A stretch of 64,000 nt of DNA. Origin: Morella rubra. Lineage: Eukaryota > Streptophyta > Magnoliopsida > Fagales > Myricaceae. The DNA lies in contig CM025851.1 of assembly GCA_003952965.2 (NCBI GenBank), forward strand, positions 22,193,357 through 22,257,356, in the 5' to 3' direction. A program made the translations under genes and the position numbers. Positions 1-11,456 of the stretch are shown piece after piece; position 1 is the stretch's first letter; the number at the start of each line of letters is the position of its first letter. Under the pieces are notes generated by a model. That model did not search any database. It had not been told where the DNA came from and saw nothing but the letters and a program-made list of their open reading frames with translations.

Positions 1-2
1 AT

Positions 3-1641
3 GCAGAGGCTGTTCTCTCTGAGCATTGGATCAAAGCCATGGCAGATGAGTTAAATGCCTTGGAAGCCAACAACACTTGGACAATCACTACTCTTCCAAA
101 AGGAAAGAAAGCAATTGGCTGTAGATATGTCTACAAGACCAAATTGCACTCCGATGGTTCTATAGAAAGGCACAAGGCCCGGTTGGTAGCCAAGGGCTAC
201 ACTCAACGAGAGGGATTTGACTTCCATGAAACCTTTAGTCCGGTTGCAAAGCTTACTACTGTTCGTGTCTTCCTTGCTTTGGCCAGCACTTCACAATTGG
301 CATTTGAACCAATTGGATGTTCACAATGCGTTTCTCCATGGGGATTTAGAAGAGGAGATCTACATGGATTTACCTCCGGGATTTCAGCCTAAGGGGGAGT
401 CAATTACAAATCAAAATTTAGTTTGTAGGCTGCACAAATCCATTTATGGCCTTAAGCAAGCCTCAAGGCAATGGCACTCAAAATTTTCTGCATCTCTCAT
501 TGCCATTGGTTTCCAACAATCCAGGTCAGATTACTCTTTGTTTACAAAGATCCATGATGGCCAGTTTATTGCATTATTAGTGTATGTTGATGACATTCTC
601 ATTGGAAGCAATGATATCAAAACAATTGACTCCATCAAGACATATCTACACAGCCAATTTAAGATCAAAGATCTTGGCAATCTAAAGTATTTCCTTGGCT
701 TAGAAATAGCAAGATCAGAAAAAGGAATTCATTTGAATCAAAGGAAGTACACTCTTGAGATTTTAAAGGATGCTGGTATGCTAGGATGCAAGCCTATCAG
801 CACACCAATGGAACGAAATCATAAACTTTCTCATTTGGCAGCAGATCCTCTCATTGACATTACAGGTTATAGGAGGTTGGTTGGAAGGTTGATTTATTTG
901 TCCATTACAAGACCGGATATCACATATTCTGTTAACATCTTGAGTCAATTTATGGATCGACCTTCACAAATCCATCAGCAAGCTGCACATCGGGTCTTGA
1001 GATATCTCAAAGGATTCATAGGCCAAGGTCTCCTATATTCTTCCAAGTCTGAACCACTTCTCAGGGCGTTTAGCGACTCAGATTGGGCTGCTTGCCATCA
1101 GACCCGAAGATCTACCATTGGTTTTTGCATCTTCTTAGGAGATTCTTTGATTAGCTGGAAATCAAAAAAGCAAACCACCATATCTAGGTCCTCTGCCGAA
1201 GCTGAATATCGTGCATTGGCCAATACCAGTTGTGAGATTGTATGGCTGATGAACCTACAACAAGATTTTAACACAAGTCATCCGAGACCTGCCCTCCTAT
1301 ATTGTGATAACCAAGCAGCTCTACATCTCACCAAAAATCCAATGTTCCATGAAAGAACAAAGCATATTGAGTTGGACTGTCATTTTGTTAGAGAAAAAGT
1401 GCTTGCTGGAACCATTGCACCAGTACATGTGAGTTCAAAGTTGCAAATTGCAGATATCCTGACAAAGGCTCTACCTACGGCTACCTTTCATTTTCTACTG
1501 TCCAAGATGAACACACTTAATTTGTGCGTCCACCTTGAGGGGGAGTCTCAAGATTCAAGGAAATTGAGAGATGAGTCAGCAGATAATCGCCCCATAGTCC
1601 TCAACCTACGGCACACTCACTGCAGCTTCTTGGAAATGTAA
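3..1641 (+). pseudogene. Ty1/copia pol fragment (reverse transcriptase plus RNase H), frameshifted
   Basis: This is the C-terminal half of a copia polyprotein, which makes cDNA from element RNA. The frame is already open at the window edge and starts inside the RT domain (conserved [10 protein letters not shown] at about 178-207). One extra T near 297 breaks the frame, and the protein resumes in another frame at [11 protein letters not shown]. The RT catalytic YVDD lies at about 580-594. The RNase H part shows SDSDWA (about 1075), [11 protein letters not shown] (about 1190-1220), CDNQAA (about 1303) and [10 protein letters not shown] (about 1360-1388). Integrase and gag lie outside the window. 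Apart from the single frameshift the frame is open to 1641, so the copy is not very old. The last 35 or so codons run into the polypurine tract and LTR and are not true pol sequence. The family call is secure; the lineage is not determined. Confidence 0.93.
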
Positions 1642-1906
1642 CTGCCATTTATGGAAAGACAGTGCCCACACATCATCCTCCTTGATTTTCTTTATGCTTC
1701 TGTTAGACCACTTGTATACGGATTTGTTTTGATCTCTCTTATCTTGTTTGTTAGCTACCGCCATTTTTTTTAGCTAAGTTTATTTTAGTCTTTCTTGGCC
1801 TGCATAAATAATCCTCTCGGGTTCCTCTGTAACTAAGTTTTGACAGCATATTTGAAATATTCAAACTCTCACAATCTCCTTGTTTCACGCCATCGTTTTC
1901 TCAACA
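1535..1906 (+). mobile_element. Polypurine tract and probable 3' LTR of the copia element
   Basis: A GAGGGGGAG polypurine tract at 1537-1545 follows the pol frame at the usual spacing. Downstream sequence has LTR-like features: a TATA-like GCATAAATAA near 1801-1810, a CT-rich stretch, and a terminal ...TCTCAACA at 1901-1906. The expected TG start directly after the polypurine tract is not clear, so the left border is approximate. The partner 5' LTR lies outside the window, so the borders cannot be checked here. Confidence 0.55.
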
Positions 1907-2062
1907 GAATTATGGCTTATCTTTTTTATTCCTCATCCAATTCTCACAAATTATGCCCAAGTGAGAAATGGATGCCACAATTTGTTCTTATTGTTTTTCA
2001 TAGGAAAGGCTTATGATAGTGACTTAACCATTGCATTATTCCATGGTTTCCCTCTTACATGT

Positions 2063-2672
2063 GTAGGCAATTTATTATTCCCTTGGCAATGAATTAGGCA
2101 GCAAAGATTTGACCTCAGGGGCACCCCTAGCTTAGCATAACAATCAAATGCTTGGAAACCAGTTGCTGGTATTTAGGAACTAATCACATCTCAGCCTTAT
2201 TTAGGAATTATCTAGGCATCCAAAATCCCTTCTCTGCACTCTATAGCCACCAAGAAATTAAAATATAATACTAGCAAAGCCAAGCTTGTCAAGGCTTAAA
2301 ATACATCTCATACAGTAAGGCAAAAAGTCTAACCACACACATTGAATATGATGATCATCCACCCTTTGCATGATATGAACTCCATCCCCACCAAAGTTCA
2401 CATTACTTCTTGAAGCCCCTTCTTTTACTCATAAACCAACCGCCATATTACTCGCTTTAAACATATGAGATTGCCATAGATTAAACCGAGGGGGCAACTC
2501 CAAAATTACAATTGCAATGAGTAAAAATAGAATATAGACCATCAAAAAGTGAAGAAAATCAGGTACAAAGGCACTTTCAACTGGCATCAATAACTAAGTG
2601 TAGAGATTAAAACAGTTTTAATGAAATTTCCAAAATGTTCATTGGACCAATCGAGAATGTCAAGTTATAATA
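2063..2672. repeat. Dispersed repeat family, copy A (ends in RFC1-like exon scrap)
   Basis: About 600 bases matching copies at 8960-9257 (B), 10590-11350 (C) and 14940-15460 (D). Shared blocks include the AATTAGGCAGCAAAGA start (about 2092), TTAGGAATTATCTAGGCAT (about 2201) and AAATTAAAATATAATACTAG (about 2255). The short GGAAACCAGTTGCTGGTATTT segment at 2153-2173 matches copy C, where it continues a longer RFC1-like reading frame; copy A has lost the preceding part of that exon. No protein of its own is recognisable. No terminal inverted repeats or target duplications could be fixed, so the mobilising mechanism is unknown. Confidence 0.75.
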
Positions 2673-2875
2673 CCATTGTAATTTGTACAGTTCCCATAAG
2701 TGGATTCTGCCAAACTTCTTGGTTAGAGAGGCTCTTACTTGGACAAAAGGGGAGAAAAAAAAATAAACATCTACCTATAAAGCAGAGCTATTAATTGACG
2801 TATAAAAATAAGGGGGTAATTACTCTTTGAAACCTTCAATGTCATTGATTACATATGCTTTATACTCTTTGAGAA

Positions 2876-3100
2876 ATATTCAGCATGCGATGACATTCTT
2901 TTAGTATAAAAATGTCATTTCAAAGGCTAAAAAACAATTGCTGCTGAAATTTATACAAAATTTTAACAAAGATTGCAAAGTATTTAAAATCAACAGTTTG
3001 TGAGTGCAATATAACAAAAATATTTTAGTTTTGGATGCAAAGTATCAAGACTTCTATAATTGGAGGGTGCAAAATGTATTTATATGTTACACCCCTCCCG
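2876..3100. repeat. Dispersed AT-rich repeat, first copy (second copy 14295-14510)
   Basis: A block of about 220 bases matches 14295-14510 in the same orientation. Shared strings include AGGCTAAAAAACAAT / AGGCTAAAAATCAAT, AAACAGTTTGTGGGTG-like and TAGTTGGAGGGTG-like segments. No coding potential is visible. Both copies lie near RFC1-repeat copies (A and D), suggesting a larger duplicated segment or a small non-autonomous element. Confidence 0.6.
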
Positions 3101-5055
3101 ATTAATTATCTTTAAAAATGTACTTTTAGGCAATTCTAAAAAATTTATGTGAAGATTTATGGAATATAGCCTAAGTGCTGAATATAGGGCTACAAGGGCC
3201 AGATACATTTAAATGGGGCACAAACCTATAGCAATATCAAGGGCCCGAAAGGGCCATAAATTCTAGAAGGCCTTAAAGGCCACAAACCTACGAATTGTAT
3301 GGGTCCCAACACAACTGGCCACATGGGCCTCACCAAACCAAATCAAAAGATCCACAAACCCAAATCGGGTCCATAGAATTAGGGCACAACATATCCTCGA
3401 TGTGGTTGGTGGCTTCTGTCGCTGGAGGAGGAAGTGATCATGAACCTCGATCCCACTTCCCTGGAGGAGCACCCACAACAACACCTGCAGAAAAGGGACA
3501 CATAAAGGATATCCCTAGCCAAAAAAGGAGAAAGAGAGGACTACAACCCAAAATACACCGAGCGTGTCAAATCCATGCGCCCAAGGAGTGGGGTGCAGGG
3601 CGAAGGTTTTGTGCTGCCGGACAACAATGTCATAGATTTGGAGCCACTGATGTTGGCAAATTGGTGTCGAGGTGGTCACCTCTCTCTCTTCACCAGAACA
3701 AGGACCCAAAACAATAAAGGAACAAACCACCCTTATTTGAAAAAGGAAAATCAAAGGACAATAACTAAGCAGGAGGTGGCGAACGGGAGGAGGTGCAACT
3801 CCTCCCGTGGCCCAGATGAGAGATGTGCACTGGAGGGGGGGTTCAAAATAAAAGGGTGGGGGAGTCTAAAGAGGAGGGAGACCCTCTCTCTCTCTCTCTA
3901 GATTTACAAAAAAGTTAAAAGGTTCTGTTTCCACAATCTTTCATTGGAGTTAGATTGTCAGTTAGTCTTGAGATGTTAGACAGTTGTAAACTTGGGAAGT
4001 GACAACATGTTGTGTTTGAATTCGTGAATTAGGTATAAGTGTTGAAAATAATTGTATTGAGTTTGGGTCTAAACTTGAGTTTTCAACTGCGATATTAATT
4101 GAGGTGCAAAATATAAACCTATTAGTAGTATGAGGTAAAATATTAGAGTTATTAGAGTCCCACGTTGCTTTCGCAATGTGAGCTATTATAATTAAAGGCT
4201 TATAAATAAGTCTCTCTATAATCTCATTCCTACCAGTGAGTACACAAATCTGTCTAATTGGGGCCTTCCCACAGTGGATGTAGGTCTACAGACTGAACCA
4301 CTTAAATCTTATATCTCACTTATCTCTCTTCTCCTCTCTCTTAGTCTTAAATTATTTCTCTCTCTTTTTTTTTAATCTTAACATAAAATGTGTCCAATTT
4401 GATAGTTTGGGGTATTGATTACAAAATAAACGATAATTAGAGAGTGTAAACTATAATTTTCCCTTAAAATATTTAAGTCGAAGTTCAAAATCTGTGTATC
4501 TTGAGAAAGTATAATTGTATGGCTGAATTCGAAGAGATGCCTTGAATCTTTCCTACAATTTCAAAGCATGGTTCTAACATATGATGTGAGATCACTTATC
4601 AAATTTAACTTAGGTTTCAGTTTTAAGGCTTCAAAATTTAAGAAAAAATATATATATGCTTTGCTGTGTCAGACCACATTTTGCTCAGCAGCAAAGCATC
4701 AGTCTTTTAGTCACTTTACCAGGCAAACTAAATCTAATTTCTGGATAAAGTTGTATGTCAGGATGGTTGCCTTGAGCAGTGATCCATTTGCCTCTTTTTT
4801 CCTTGATTATATGGTCTGTATCAGTTTTAAATGTTAATGTTATGTGGATTTTGAGTATTCCTATCTGAGAATATAATCCTATTTAAAGATTGAATTGTGC
4901 TCATAGATCTGAAAATTGTTGTTTGTGGATATCACTATTCTTGGTGATAATTGTTGCCCTTGTGATGTCGACCTAACTGTGGTGATTACTTTGTACTTTA
5001 TAATTTTTATGTTTCATGGCTTGAGAGTGCATATTAAGCTTCGACTGGGTTTACA
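3101..5055. other. Intergenic DNA without a recognisable gene
   Basis: No convincing protein was found on either strand. Visible features are a GGCC-rich patch at about 3200-3330 (short repeated GGGCC/AAGGCC words), a CT microsatellite at 3884-3900 and a promoter-like stretch at about 4150-4240 (AGTCCCACGTTGC, TATAAATAAG, then CT-rich sequence) of the kind seen in plant LTRs. The open frames at 3295-3717 and 3575-3901 lack domain similarity. The region leads into the RFC1 pseudo-exons at 5056. Confidence 0.6.
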
Positions 5056-5492
5056 GGTAACAGTCTGAAGCGTGAAGAAGCCGAAGATTTGATTAAACGA
5101 CATGGTGGTCGTGTCACTGGATCTGTCTGCAAGAAAACTGTTATCTTCTACTTTTGTCGTGTACTTGCTTGGATTGGCATATAACTATCAGCTTGTGATT
5201 AACATCTTCTCTCTTCAGAACTATCTTTTATTTGATGAAGATATTGGGTGAAGGAAGTCTGGTAAAGCCAAAGAGCTGGGGTCTGTAGTCCTGGATACAT
5301 ACTAGTAGATTTGCTTATGAGTTCCTTATTTTCTTATACTTCACTAACTGAGGTTTTTTACGTCATTATACAGCGTTGTTTTTCTCACTGAGGATTGATT
5401 GTTCGATATGACCCGTGCATCAAAACCTGCAAAAGCACCTGTAAAAGAAGAATCAAAGAGAACAGAAGATAAGGCTGCACCTCTGCCAAAGA
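5056..5492 (+). pseudogene. RFC1: Replication factor C large subunit (RFC1) BRCT-domain pseudogene fragment
   Basis: Three exon-like pieces in correct order encode the BRCT region of plant RFC1, the large clamp-loader subunit that loads PCNA at primer ends. Piece 1 (about 5059-5137) reads LKREEAEDLIKRHGGRVTG and stops at a GT donor. Piece 2 (about 5219-5280) reads YLLFDEDIG then RKSGKAKELG after an AG acceptor. Piece 3 (about 5374-5491) reads FLTED, LFDMTRASKPAKAP and a basic tail ending PLPKK. In-frame TGA codons replace expected glycines in pieces 2 and 3. Short introns are retained, so this is a genomic-DNA copy, not a processed one. The AAA+ ATPase part is absent and the copy ends at a junction with an antisense NB-ARC scrap. 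Identification rests on memory of the plant RFC1 sequence. Confidence 0.85.
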
Positions 5493-5496
5493 AGAT

Positions 5497-5684
5497 TCAC
5501 TCTTCAAGATCTTATCACATTCATTAGTATCTAGTTTAGACCATAGGAGAGACCCAATTGTCTTGACTGCTAAAGGTAGACCATCGCACTTCTTTACAAT
5601 TTCTCTACCGATTGCTTCTAGTTCTGGATAAGTCTCCAACTCATCATTAAAAAATGCTTGTTTAGCAAATAATGACCATCGCAC
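5497..5684 (-). pseudogene. NB-ARC fragment of a CC-NB-LRR resistance gene
   Basis: On the minus strand about 62 codons read WSLFAKQAFFND, then IGREIVKKCDGLPLAVKTIG and an LLWSKLDTNE segment. This is the GLPL region of a plant coiled-coil NB-LRR immune receptor ATPase module. No P-loop, MHD motif or LRR accompanies it. One end abuts the RFC1 fragment and the other the 5' truncation point of a LINE. It resembles the corresponding part of the CNL pseudogene near 26060-26200, implying a related family. It is a relic moved by rearrangement or element capture, not a gene. Confidence 0.88.
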
Positions 5685-8103
5685 TTATTCGCCGATGCAA
5701 TCTGCATTCGTTCAAGGTCGGGTGATCCAGGAAAATTCAATTCTTACTCATGAAGTTTTTCATATGCTTAAGAACAAGCGGCGTGCACGAAAGTATATGG
5801 CGGTTCGAGCTGACATTGAAAAAGCTTACGACCGCATGGAGTGGAATATTATTGTTTGTGTGTTGCAGTGTTTTGGTTTCCACCCCACCTTTGTACATTG
5901 GATCCACCAGTGCTTGTCCACTGTTTCGTACTCCATTCTTTTGAATGGGTCCCCGTATGGTCTGTTCAAACCTACGCGTGGCCTCCGACAAGGAGATCCG
6001 CTCTCTCCTTTATTATTCATCCTTGGGTCGGAAGTGTTTTCGCGTTTGCTCTTTAGAGCGGAATCCGAAGGACGTCTACATGGTATCCGGATTGGCAGAG
6101 GTGTCCCTGCTATTTCTCATTTATTATTCGCTGATGACCTCCTAATTTTTTGTAAGGCAAATTCTGTGGATGCTGAGGCTCTTTTTGAATGCTTGACTCT
6201 TTATGGTGGCTGGTCGGGTCAAAGGCTCAATATCAGGAAATCTTCTATCACCTTCAGTCGTAGTACCAACGCTGAAGTAGCTCAAGACATCTGTAGGATG
6301 CTTCATCTTTCGAGGAAGGATCATGTTGAGAAACACCTTGGATTGCCTGTTTCCATCGGCGGAAATAAAAATCGCCAAGTTACAGTCCTTTATGAACAGG
6401 TGAAAACTCGTATGGAAAGTTGGCATCCGAAAACTTTATCCCAAGCTGGCAGATTAGTTCTTATCCGGTCAGTTGCAGCAACTCTCCCTGCATATACAAT
6501 GAATCAATTCTTATTGCCGAAGACCTTATGCACACGTCTGGATTCATTTATGATGAAGTTCTGGTGGGGTCATCGAGATGATGGGCAACGCCACCTATAT
6601 CTCAAATCTTGGGCTTCTATTTGCCAACCTAAAGCTCGAGGTGGACTTGGACTTAAACTTATGTGGGATCTTAATAGAGCTCAGCTTACGAAGCTGGCAT
6701 GGCAGCTTCAATTAGATCCCGACATTTTCTGGGTCAAAGTTATTAGAGCGAAATATCTGCATTCCAACTTCGTTTGGGAAGAATCGCCTAAACCTGGTGT
6801 TTCTTGGTTTTGGAGAGGTATAACCCGTGTGGCTCCTGTTCTTCAAGCGGGTGCTGGCTTTCAAATAGGCTCTGGGACCTCCACCAAGCTTTGGGTTGAT
6901 CCGTGGATTTTGGAGCCATCTCCCCACCCCCCTGTCCCTCGGTTGGGATCGTTCCCCCTTGATTTGGACGCTATGGTGAATAGATTATTTCTCCCTTCCT
7001 CATGCTATTGGAATGCTGGTCTTGTCAGAGATCTTTTTGTTGTGGAGGACGCCGATTGGATCCTAAACTGTAGCATTCCTTCTAGCCATGTAGAGGATAA
7101 GATGATTTGGATTCCCAATTCAAAAGGGGTTTTCTCAATTCAGTCCACTTATCCGATCCTTCCTAATTTTGGGCGTCACTGGTTGAGTTCTATTCCTGCT
7201 GTTGACTGGAAAAAATTGTGGGCGACACCCTTGCGGGATAGACTAAAGCTCTTTTTGTGGAAAATTGCATGGAATGCCCTCCCCTGTAAAACCAATACTT
7301 GTTGGACTGAGCCTCCTTGCGAAGAGGAGCTGTTTTGCTCCTTTTGCCACCTGGTTCCCGAAACTCTTGAATACCTCTTTTGTGGTTGTTCGTTGGCGTG
7401 CATGGCTTGGTTGGAATCTCCTTGGACTCTTAATATCAACGGTCTGCCTTCCCGTACTATTGGTGAGTGGATCCAGTCCATTTTACATGCAGAGTCTTCT
7501 CTCCTTCTCCCTTTGGATTACGTTCCGAAGTTCATCCTTTTTTCTGCCATTTTGCTGGATACTTTATGGTACTCCAGGAACCAATTCGTTCACCATGGTA
7601 TCAAGGCTGAACCTCACGTGGTGATTACGAAAATCCGTGTGTTGTATCTCGAACATTCTTTGGCTTGGAGTGAGGTGTTCAGGCCTCCTCCACCTGCTCT
7701 TTGGTGTCCCCCCCCTGAGAACGCCTGGAAAATCAATTTCGATGTTGCCGTGAGAACCTCCTTTTCATTTGTGGCTGCAGTTTGTCGGAATGCAGAAGGT
7801 ACTCTGCTCTTTGCTTGGACAAAGAGCCTTCCTCCCAGCAGCCCACTTGTGGGTGAGGCTAGAGCGGCACTTTTTGCCGTTCAGGAGGTCTCTTTTTTGG
7901 CATTCGAAAATATTATCTTTGAAGGGGACTCGAAGACCGTGATGGACGCTCTTTCTGTTCGTGGTGGTCCCACTGATTGGTGTTTTTGCACGATTGTTGC
8001 TGATATTTTAGCTTTGAGTTTTTGTCACCGCTCTTGGTCCTTTAATCATGTAAAGTTGGAAATAATTAGCCACATTTTCCAACGAGTTAACGCTGTAAGG
8101 TGA
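5685..8103 (+). pseudogene. 5'-truncated LINE (plant L1 type): reverse transcriptase, connection domain and RNase H
   Basis: An uninterrupted frame of 802 codons from 5695 encodes most of a non-LTR reverse transcriptase. Key parts are MQSAFVQGR, DIEKAYDRMEW (first catalytic aspartate, about 5812), LRQGDPLSPLLF (about 5981), the catalytic FADD (about 6127-6138), the GLGLKLMWDLN-type thumb/connection segment, a Cys-rich FCSFCHLVPETLEYLFCGC zinc-knuckle-like region (about 7336-7395) and a C-terminal RNase H with KINFDVAVR (about 7730) and EGDSKTVMDAL (about 7921). ORF1, the endonuclease and the start of RT are missing. The last 15-20 residues no longer look like RNase H, and no poly(A) tail follows, so the 3' end may also be rearranged. 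The long open frame suggests a relatively young copy. Confidence 0.9.
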
Positions 8104-8959
8104 TGATGCATGGATGAAGGATCTCCAAAATAACTGAGCACCAGTCATGATCACTTGGAAGAACAGGGAAATTTTTGCTTTCAGAAGAGCATGAAACATA
8201 AAGCCCTACCTTTGACCTTTCCTGCCTGACAAATCTCGGGATATCTGAAAACCAAAAGTCTCTCAACAACTACATCAGGGGTTCGAGGTCGTCCAACACA
8301 AAAACTAAAAACATCAAACAATAAAAAAAAAATAAATCAATAAGAGAAAAAGACAGCAGCAAAAAAACAGAACACCCAAAAGAAAAATAAAACTCTGTTA
8401 ATTCAGTTGACGTGACTCTTCAGAAGAAGTTCAAGAGTGGTTTAAGTAAGGGAATTTCACAACTCTGTTAATGTTGATTAAAGAACTTTAAGCAAACAAC
8501 ACAAATAAACAACTGCATTTCGTTATCTCTCATCATGCACATATATAGCCCTGTTAATTAAAATCTGTATTCAGGTGTTTATTATCCAAATTCATGGGAT
8601 TTTACTAGATGGAATATTCTGCCTAACAGAGATATAATGATGGTATTTTAAAAAGTGTAACAAACAATATCTCTATAACTGATTTTTATAGATTTTTTTG
8701 GTTTTGTACGAATACTAAACTGACGCACATCATGTAAGGTTTGAGATATATATTTTTTGTTTTAAAAATAAATCTCTTTATCAAATGGTACTGTTTTGGT
8801 TTAACTCCATTAGTTATCTCTGTAAAATTATGAAACTCAGATTTTGAAACCTGAACCTTATTAGGTGGTGTGTTTACAAACTACAACTTCTCGAGAATGT
8901 AGTGGGGTCAAAGTTTTGGTTTTGGCCTTTATGTGTCACAATTTTTTGAACAAGCATGA
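8104..8959. other. Non-coding stretch, possible antisense exon scraps
   Basis: No recognisable protein. On the minus strand near 8210-8250 there is a short exon-like block bounded by a pyrimidine-rich ...TTTTCAG acceptor and a GTAGGG donor, so a degraded host-gene fragment is possible, but I cannot name it. An A-rich patch lies at 8318-8335. The remainder to 8959 is AT-rich and featureless. Confidence 0.4.
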
Positions 8960-9257
8960 GTAGGCAATTTATTATTTCCTTAGCAAATTAGGCAGCAAAG
9001 ATTTGACCTCAAGCAGCCCCAATTAAGCATAACAATCAAATACTTGGTAAGAATGATTTGATGCATGGACAGAGAAATATAAGCCGAAGGTTCCAAATGA
9101 TATTATTTAGGAACTAATCACGCTTCTTAGCCTTATTTAGGAATTATCTAGGCATTCAAAATCCCTTCTCTACATTCTGTAGCCACCAAGAAATTAAAAT
9201 ATAATACTAGCAAATCCCAACTTGTTAAAGCTCATACAATAAGGCAAAATACATCTC
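8960..9257. repeat. Dispersed repeat family, copy B (with RFC1-like exon scrap)
   Basis: Matches the left half of copies A and C. At about 9058-9108 it holds an RFC1-like exon piece reading AWTEKYKPKVPNDI, the motif that opens the clamp-loader AAA+ module in plant RFC1, and then jumps directly to the TTTAGGAACTAATCA block shared by the other copies. It is cut off at 9257, where a reversed copia gag begins. Confidence 0.75.
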
Positions 9258-9605
9258 ACCGTTTTGGTTCCTTCATGAGTAGTTTCCAGAATATCCAGGC
9301 TGCCTTAGATGTCTCACACATAGATATACGCATAAATTCATCAGTAGATACAGCTATAAAAATAGAATGTAAACTCTTGCTATTATAATTACATTTCATT
9401 GATTTCACTGGTAGTCCAGGTACTAACATTTTTGGAGTTTTAACACCTTCATCATCAATACAGGGCAGACCACCCTTTAACACAAGATCTCCAAACCCGT
9501 TCATCAAGTGATTTCAGAAAGGCTCTCATACGAACTTTCCAGTAAGCATAATTGCTTCCATCAAAATATGGCGGCACAAATAATGACTGAATTTGTCCAT
9601 CTAGA
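9258..9605 (-). pseudogene. copia gag (UBN2-type) N-terminal fragment
   Basis: On the minus strand, reading downward from about 9600, the sequence gives PPYFDGSNYAYWKVRMRAF, a LKSLDERVW segment, then after several frame breaks STDEFMRISMCETSKAAW and LETTHEGTK. This is the gag/UBN2 capsid-like region that begins many plant copia polyproteins. Stops and frame changes are frequent. Protease, integrase and RT are absent because the element is truncated at 9257. Its LTR lies just upstream in its own orientation (higher coordinates). Confidence 0.85.
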
Positions 9606-9639
9606 CTAAGGGTCCAAGACTGAGATTAAGCTCAAATAT

Positions 9640-10589
9640 ATTAATTAAAACCTAGTTTAGACCTAACTTCACCTAGAGGGGGGTGAATAGGTGAAATCTA
9701 AAAACAAATTCAATACCAATTTTTAAAGCAGTTTTAAAATTGATCAGTCTAGATATATCAATCAACCAACACAATCATTAAAACAATAAATCAAATTGTA
9801 AAGAAATTAAACAAGCACACAAGGAGACAAGAGATTTGATGACGAAGTGGAAAACCTTTGAAAAACTATTCAAAGAAAAACCACTCGGCTAGCAGCCACC
9901 GAAATCCACTAAGAAGAAATCCTTACAACAGTGATTCAGACACAGGCAACTCCAATTGCTTGACTCTGACAACTCATGATGTAATAATCTAAGCACCCTG
10001 CTCAGACCCGCTCCAAGCGGCATTCACCTCAACCCTTGAGGTTCTTCTTGAGGATCTCCACGAACACCTTGTTCTTAGCGCGCCTTCAACACCATGAAGG
10101 AAACAAAGCAATATGATAGAAGAATAGAGAAAAACTCAGCAATCTTGAAGCAAATCTTCTGGATTTTTCTCTCAAGGAAAGGAGGCACAATATGTCTCAA
10201 AGGAAGCCTCAATAGATTTCTGGACGGCCTACCACGAAACCTAGTAGGGTTTCACAAGTTCTTCACAAAAAAGTCCAAAAATTTCAGTAATTTTTGAAAT
10301 TCGCCGGAAGTCGCTCGAGCTCGTCGAACGCTTATGTTTCTGTCTGAAATTATAACGCACTTGAGCATGTTCGAATGTGATGTCTCTGTATGAATTTTCA
10401 AGGGCGCTCGAGCGTGAGTTGCGTGATGTCTTGTCTGAATTTTTCAAGGGCGCTCGAGCATGAGTTGAACGTGAGAAGACTTTGGACAGAACATCAACAC
10501 TAACTCTTGAACAAATGTGGGACCAAAATTACAACTCGATCTCGACATATGTTAACACGGAATAATGCCAACACAAAAATACCCTAACA
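9640..10589 (-). mobile_element. Copia-type LTR (5' LTR of the reversed element)
   Basis: On the minus strand the element would start TGTTAGGGTATTTTTGTG at 10589. The inner end carries the CCTATTCACCCCCCTCTAGG signature (plus strand about 9671-9690) common to one class of plant copia LTR. The stretch contains the CACTCGG / TTGAGGTTC words found in such LTRs and, near 10300-10470, a locally repeated GCGCTCGAGC motif. The inner border next to gag is degraded and no clear primer binding site was found, so the 9640 limit is approximate. Confidence 0.7.
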
Positions 10590-11350
10590 AATTAGGCAGC
10601 AAAGAGTTGACCTCGGAGGCACCCTAGCTTCGCATGACAATCAAATGCTTGAGAAGAATGCTTTGATGCATGGACAGAGAAGTATAAGCCGAAGGTTCCA
10701 AATGATATTAATGGAAATCAGTTGCTGGTATTTAGGAACTAATCATTTCTCAACCTTATTTAGGAATTATCTAGGCATTCAAAATCCCTTCTCTGCATTA
10801 TGTAGTCACGAAAAAATTAAAATATAATACTAGCAAAGTCCAGTTTTTCAAAACTCAAAATACATCTCATACAATAAGGCAAAAAGTCTAATCACACACA
10901 TTGAATATGATGATCCTCCACCCTTTGCACAACATGAAATCCATCTGCCAAAGTTCACATTGCTCCCTGAAACCCCTTCTTTTACTCATAAATCAGTCGT
11001 AACATTACTCTCTTTAAACATATGAGATTGCCATGGATTAAACCGAGGGAGCAACTCCAAAATTACAATTGCAATGATTGAAAACAGAATATAGACCATC
11101 AAAAAGCGAAGAAAATCAGGTAACAAAGGCACTTTCAACTAGCATCAATGACCAAGCTTAGAGATTCAGTTTTAATACATAAAATGTTGGTAGGACCAAT
11201 CATGCCGCTCAACACAAGGAAGGTTCAAAATAAAGAGATAAACCAGTCGAGAATGTCAAGTCTGATACGTAAAACTCATGAACGAAAAGAATGGCGCCCA
11301 ATTTGGCCAACAAAATCAAAGTACGATAGAGTCAAAGACAACGGCAAAGC
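10590..11350. repeat. Dispersed repeat family, copy C (longest RFC1-like exon)
   Basis: The best-preserved copy. It starts with AATTAGGCAGC directly at the end of the copia LTR. At about 10660-10734 an RFC1-like exon reads FDAWTEKYKPKVPNDINGNQ followed by LLVF. The remaining sequence matches copies A and D almost to the strictosidine-synthase-like pseudogene at 11457. Small open frames here (10645-10827, 11148-11354) are by-products of the repeat. Confidence 0.78.
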
Positions 11351-11456
11351 TTGATTTTGCGTAGTTGTTAGATATCTTCCCCATTTGTTGTTTTTGTGAT
11401 TTTGTCTTTGCTTTATTAGATTTGGAATGATAATTTCTTTTCTATCTAACGTCTGG

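Noticed and set aside
1..1906. A complete autonomous copia element
   Set aside because: Only RT and RNase H lie in the window, with a frameshift; the 5' part is beyond the edge.
3295..3901. Overlapping open frames of 108-140 codons
   Set aside because: No domain, biased composition, overlapping frames on both strands and a CT microsatellite at the end; chance frames in a GC-richer patch.
3974..4273. Possible solo LTR starting TGTTAG and ending CCCACA
   Set aside because: It has a promoter-like interior, but the flanking bases show no target duplication and the ends cannot be supported by a second copy in the window.
9256..10589. Reversed copia gag plus LTR as an endogenous virus
   Set aside because: The UBN2-type gag and LTR signatures are those of ordinary plant copia retrotransposons; no viral movement or envelope gene is present.
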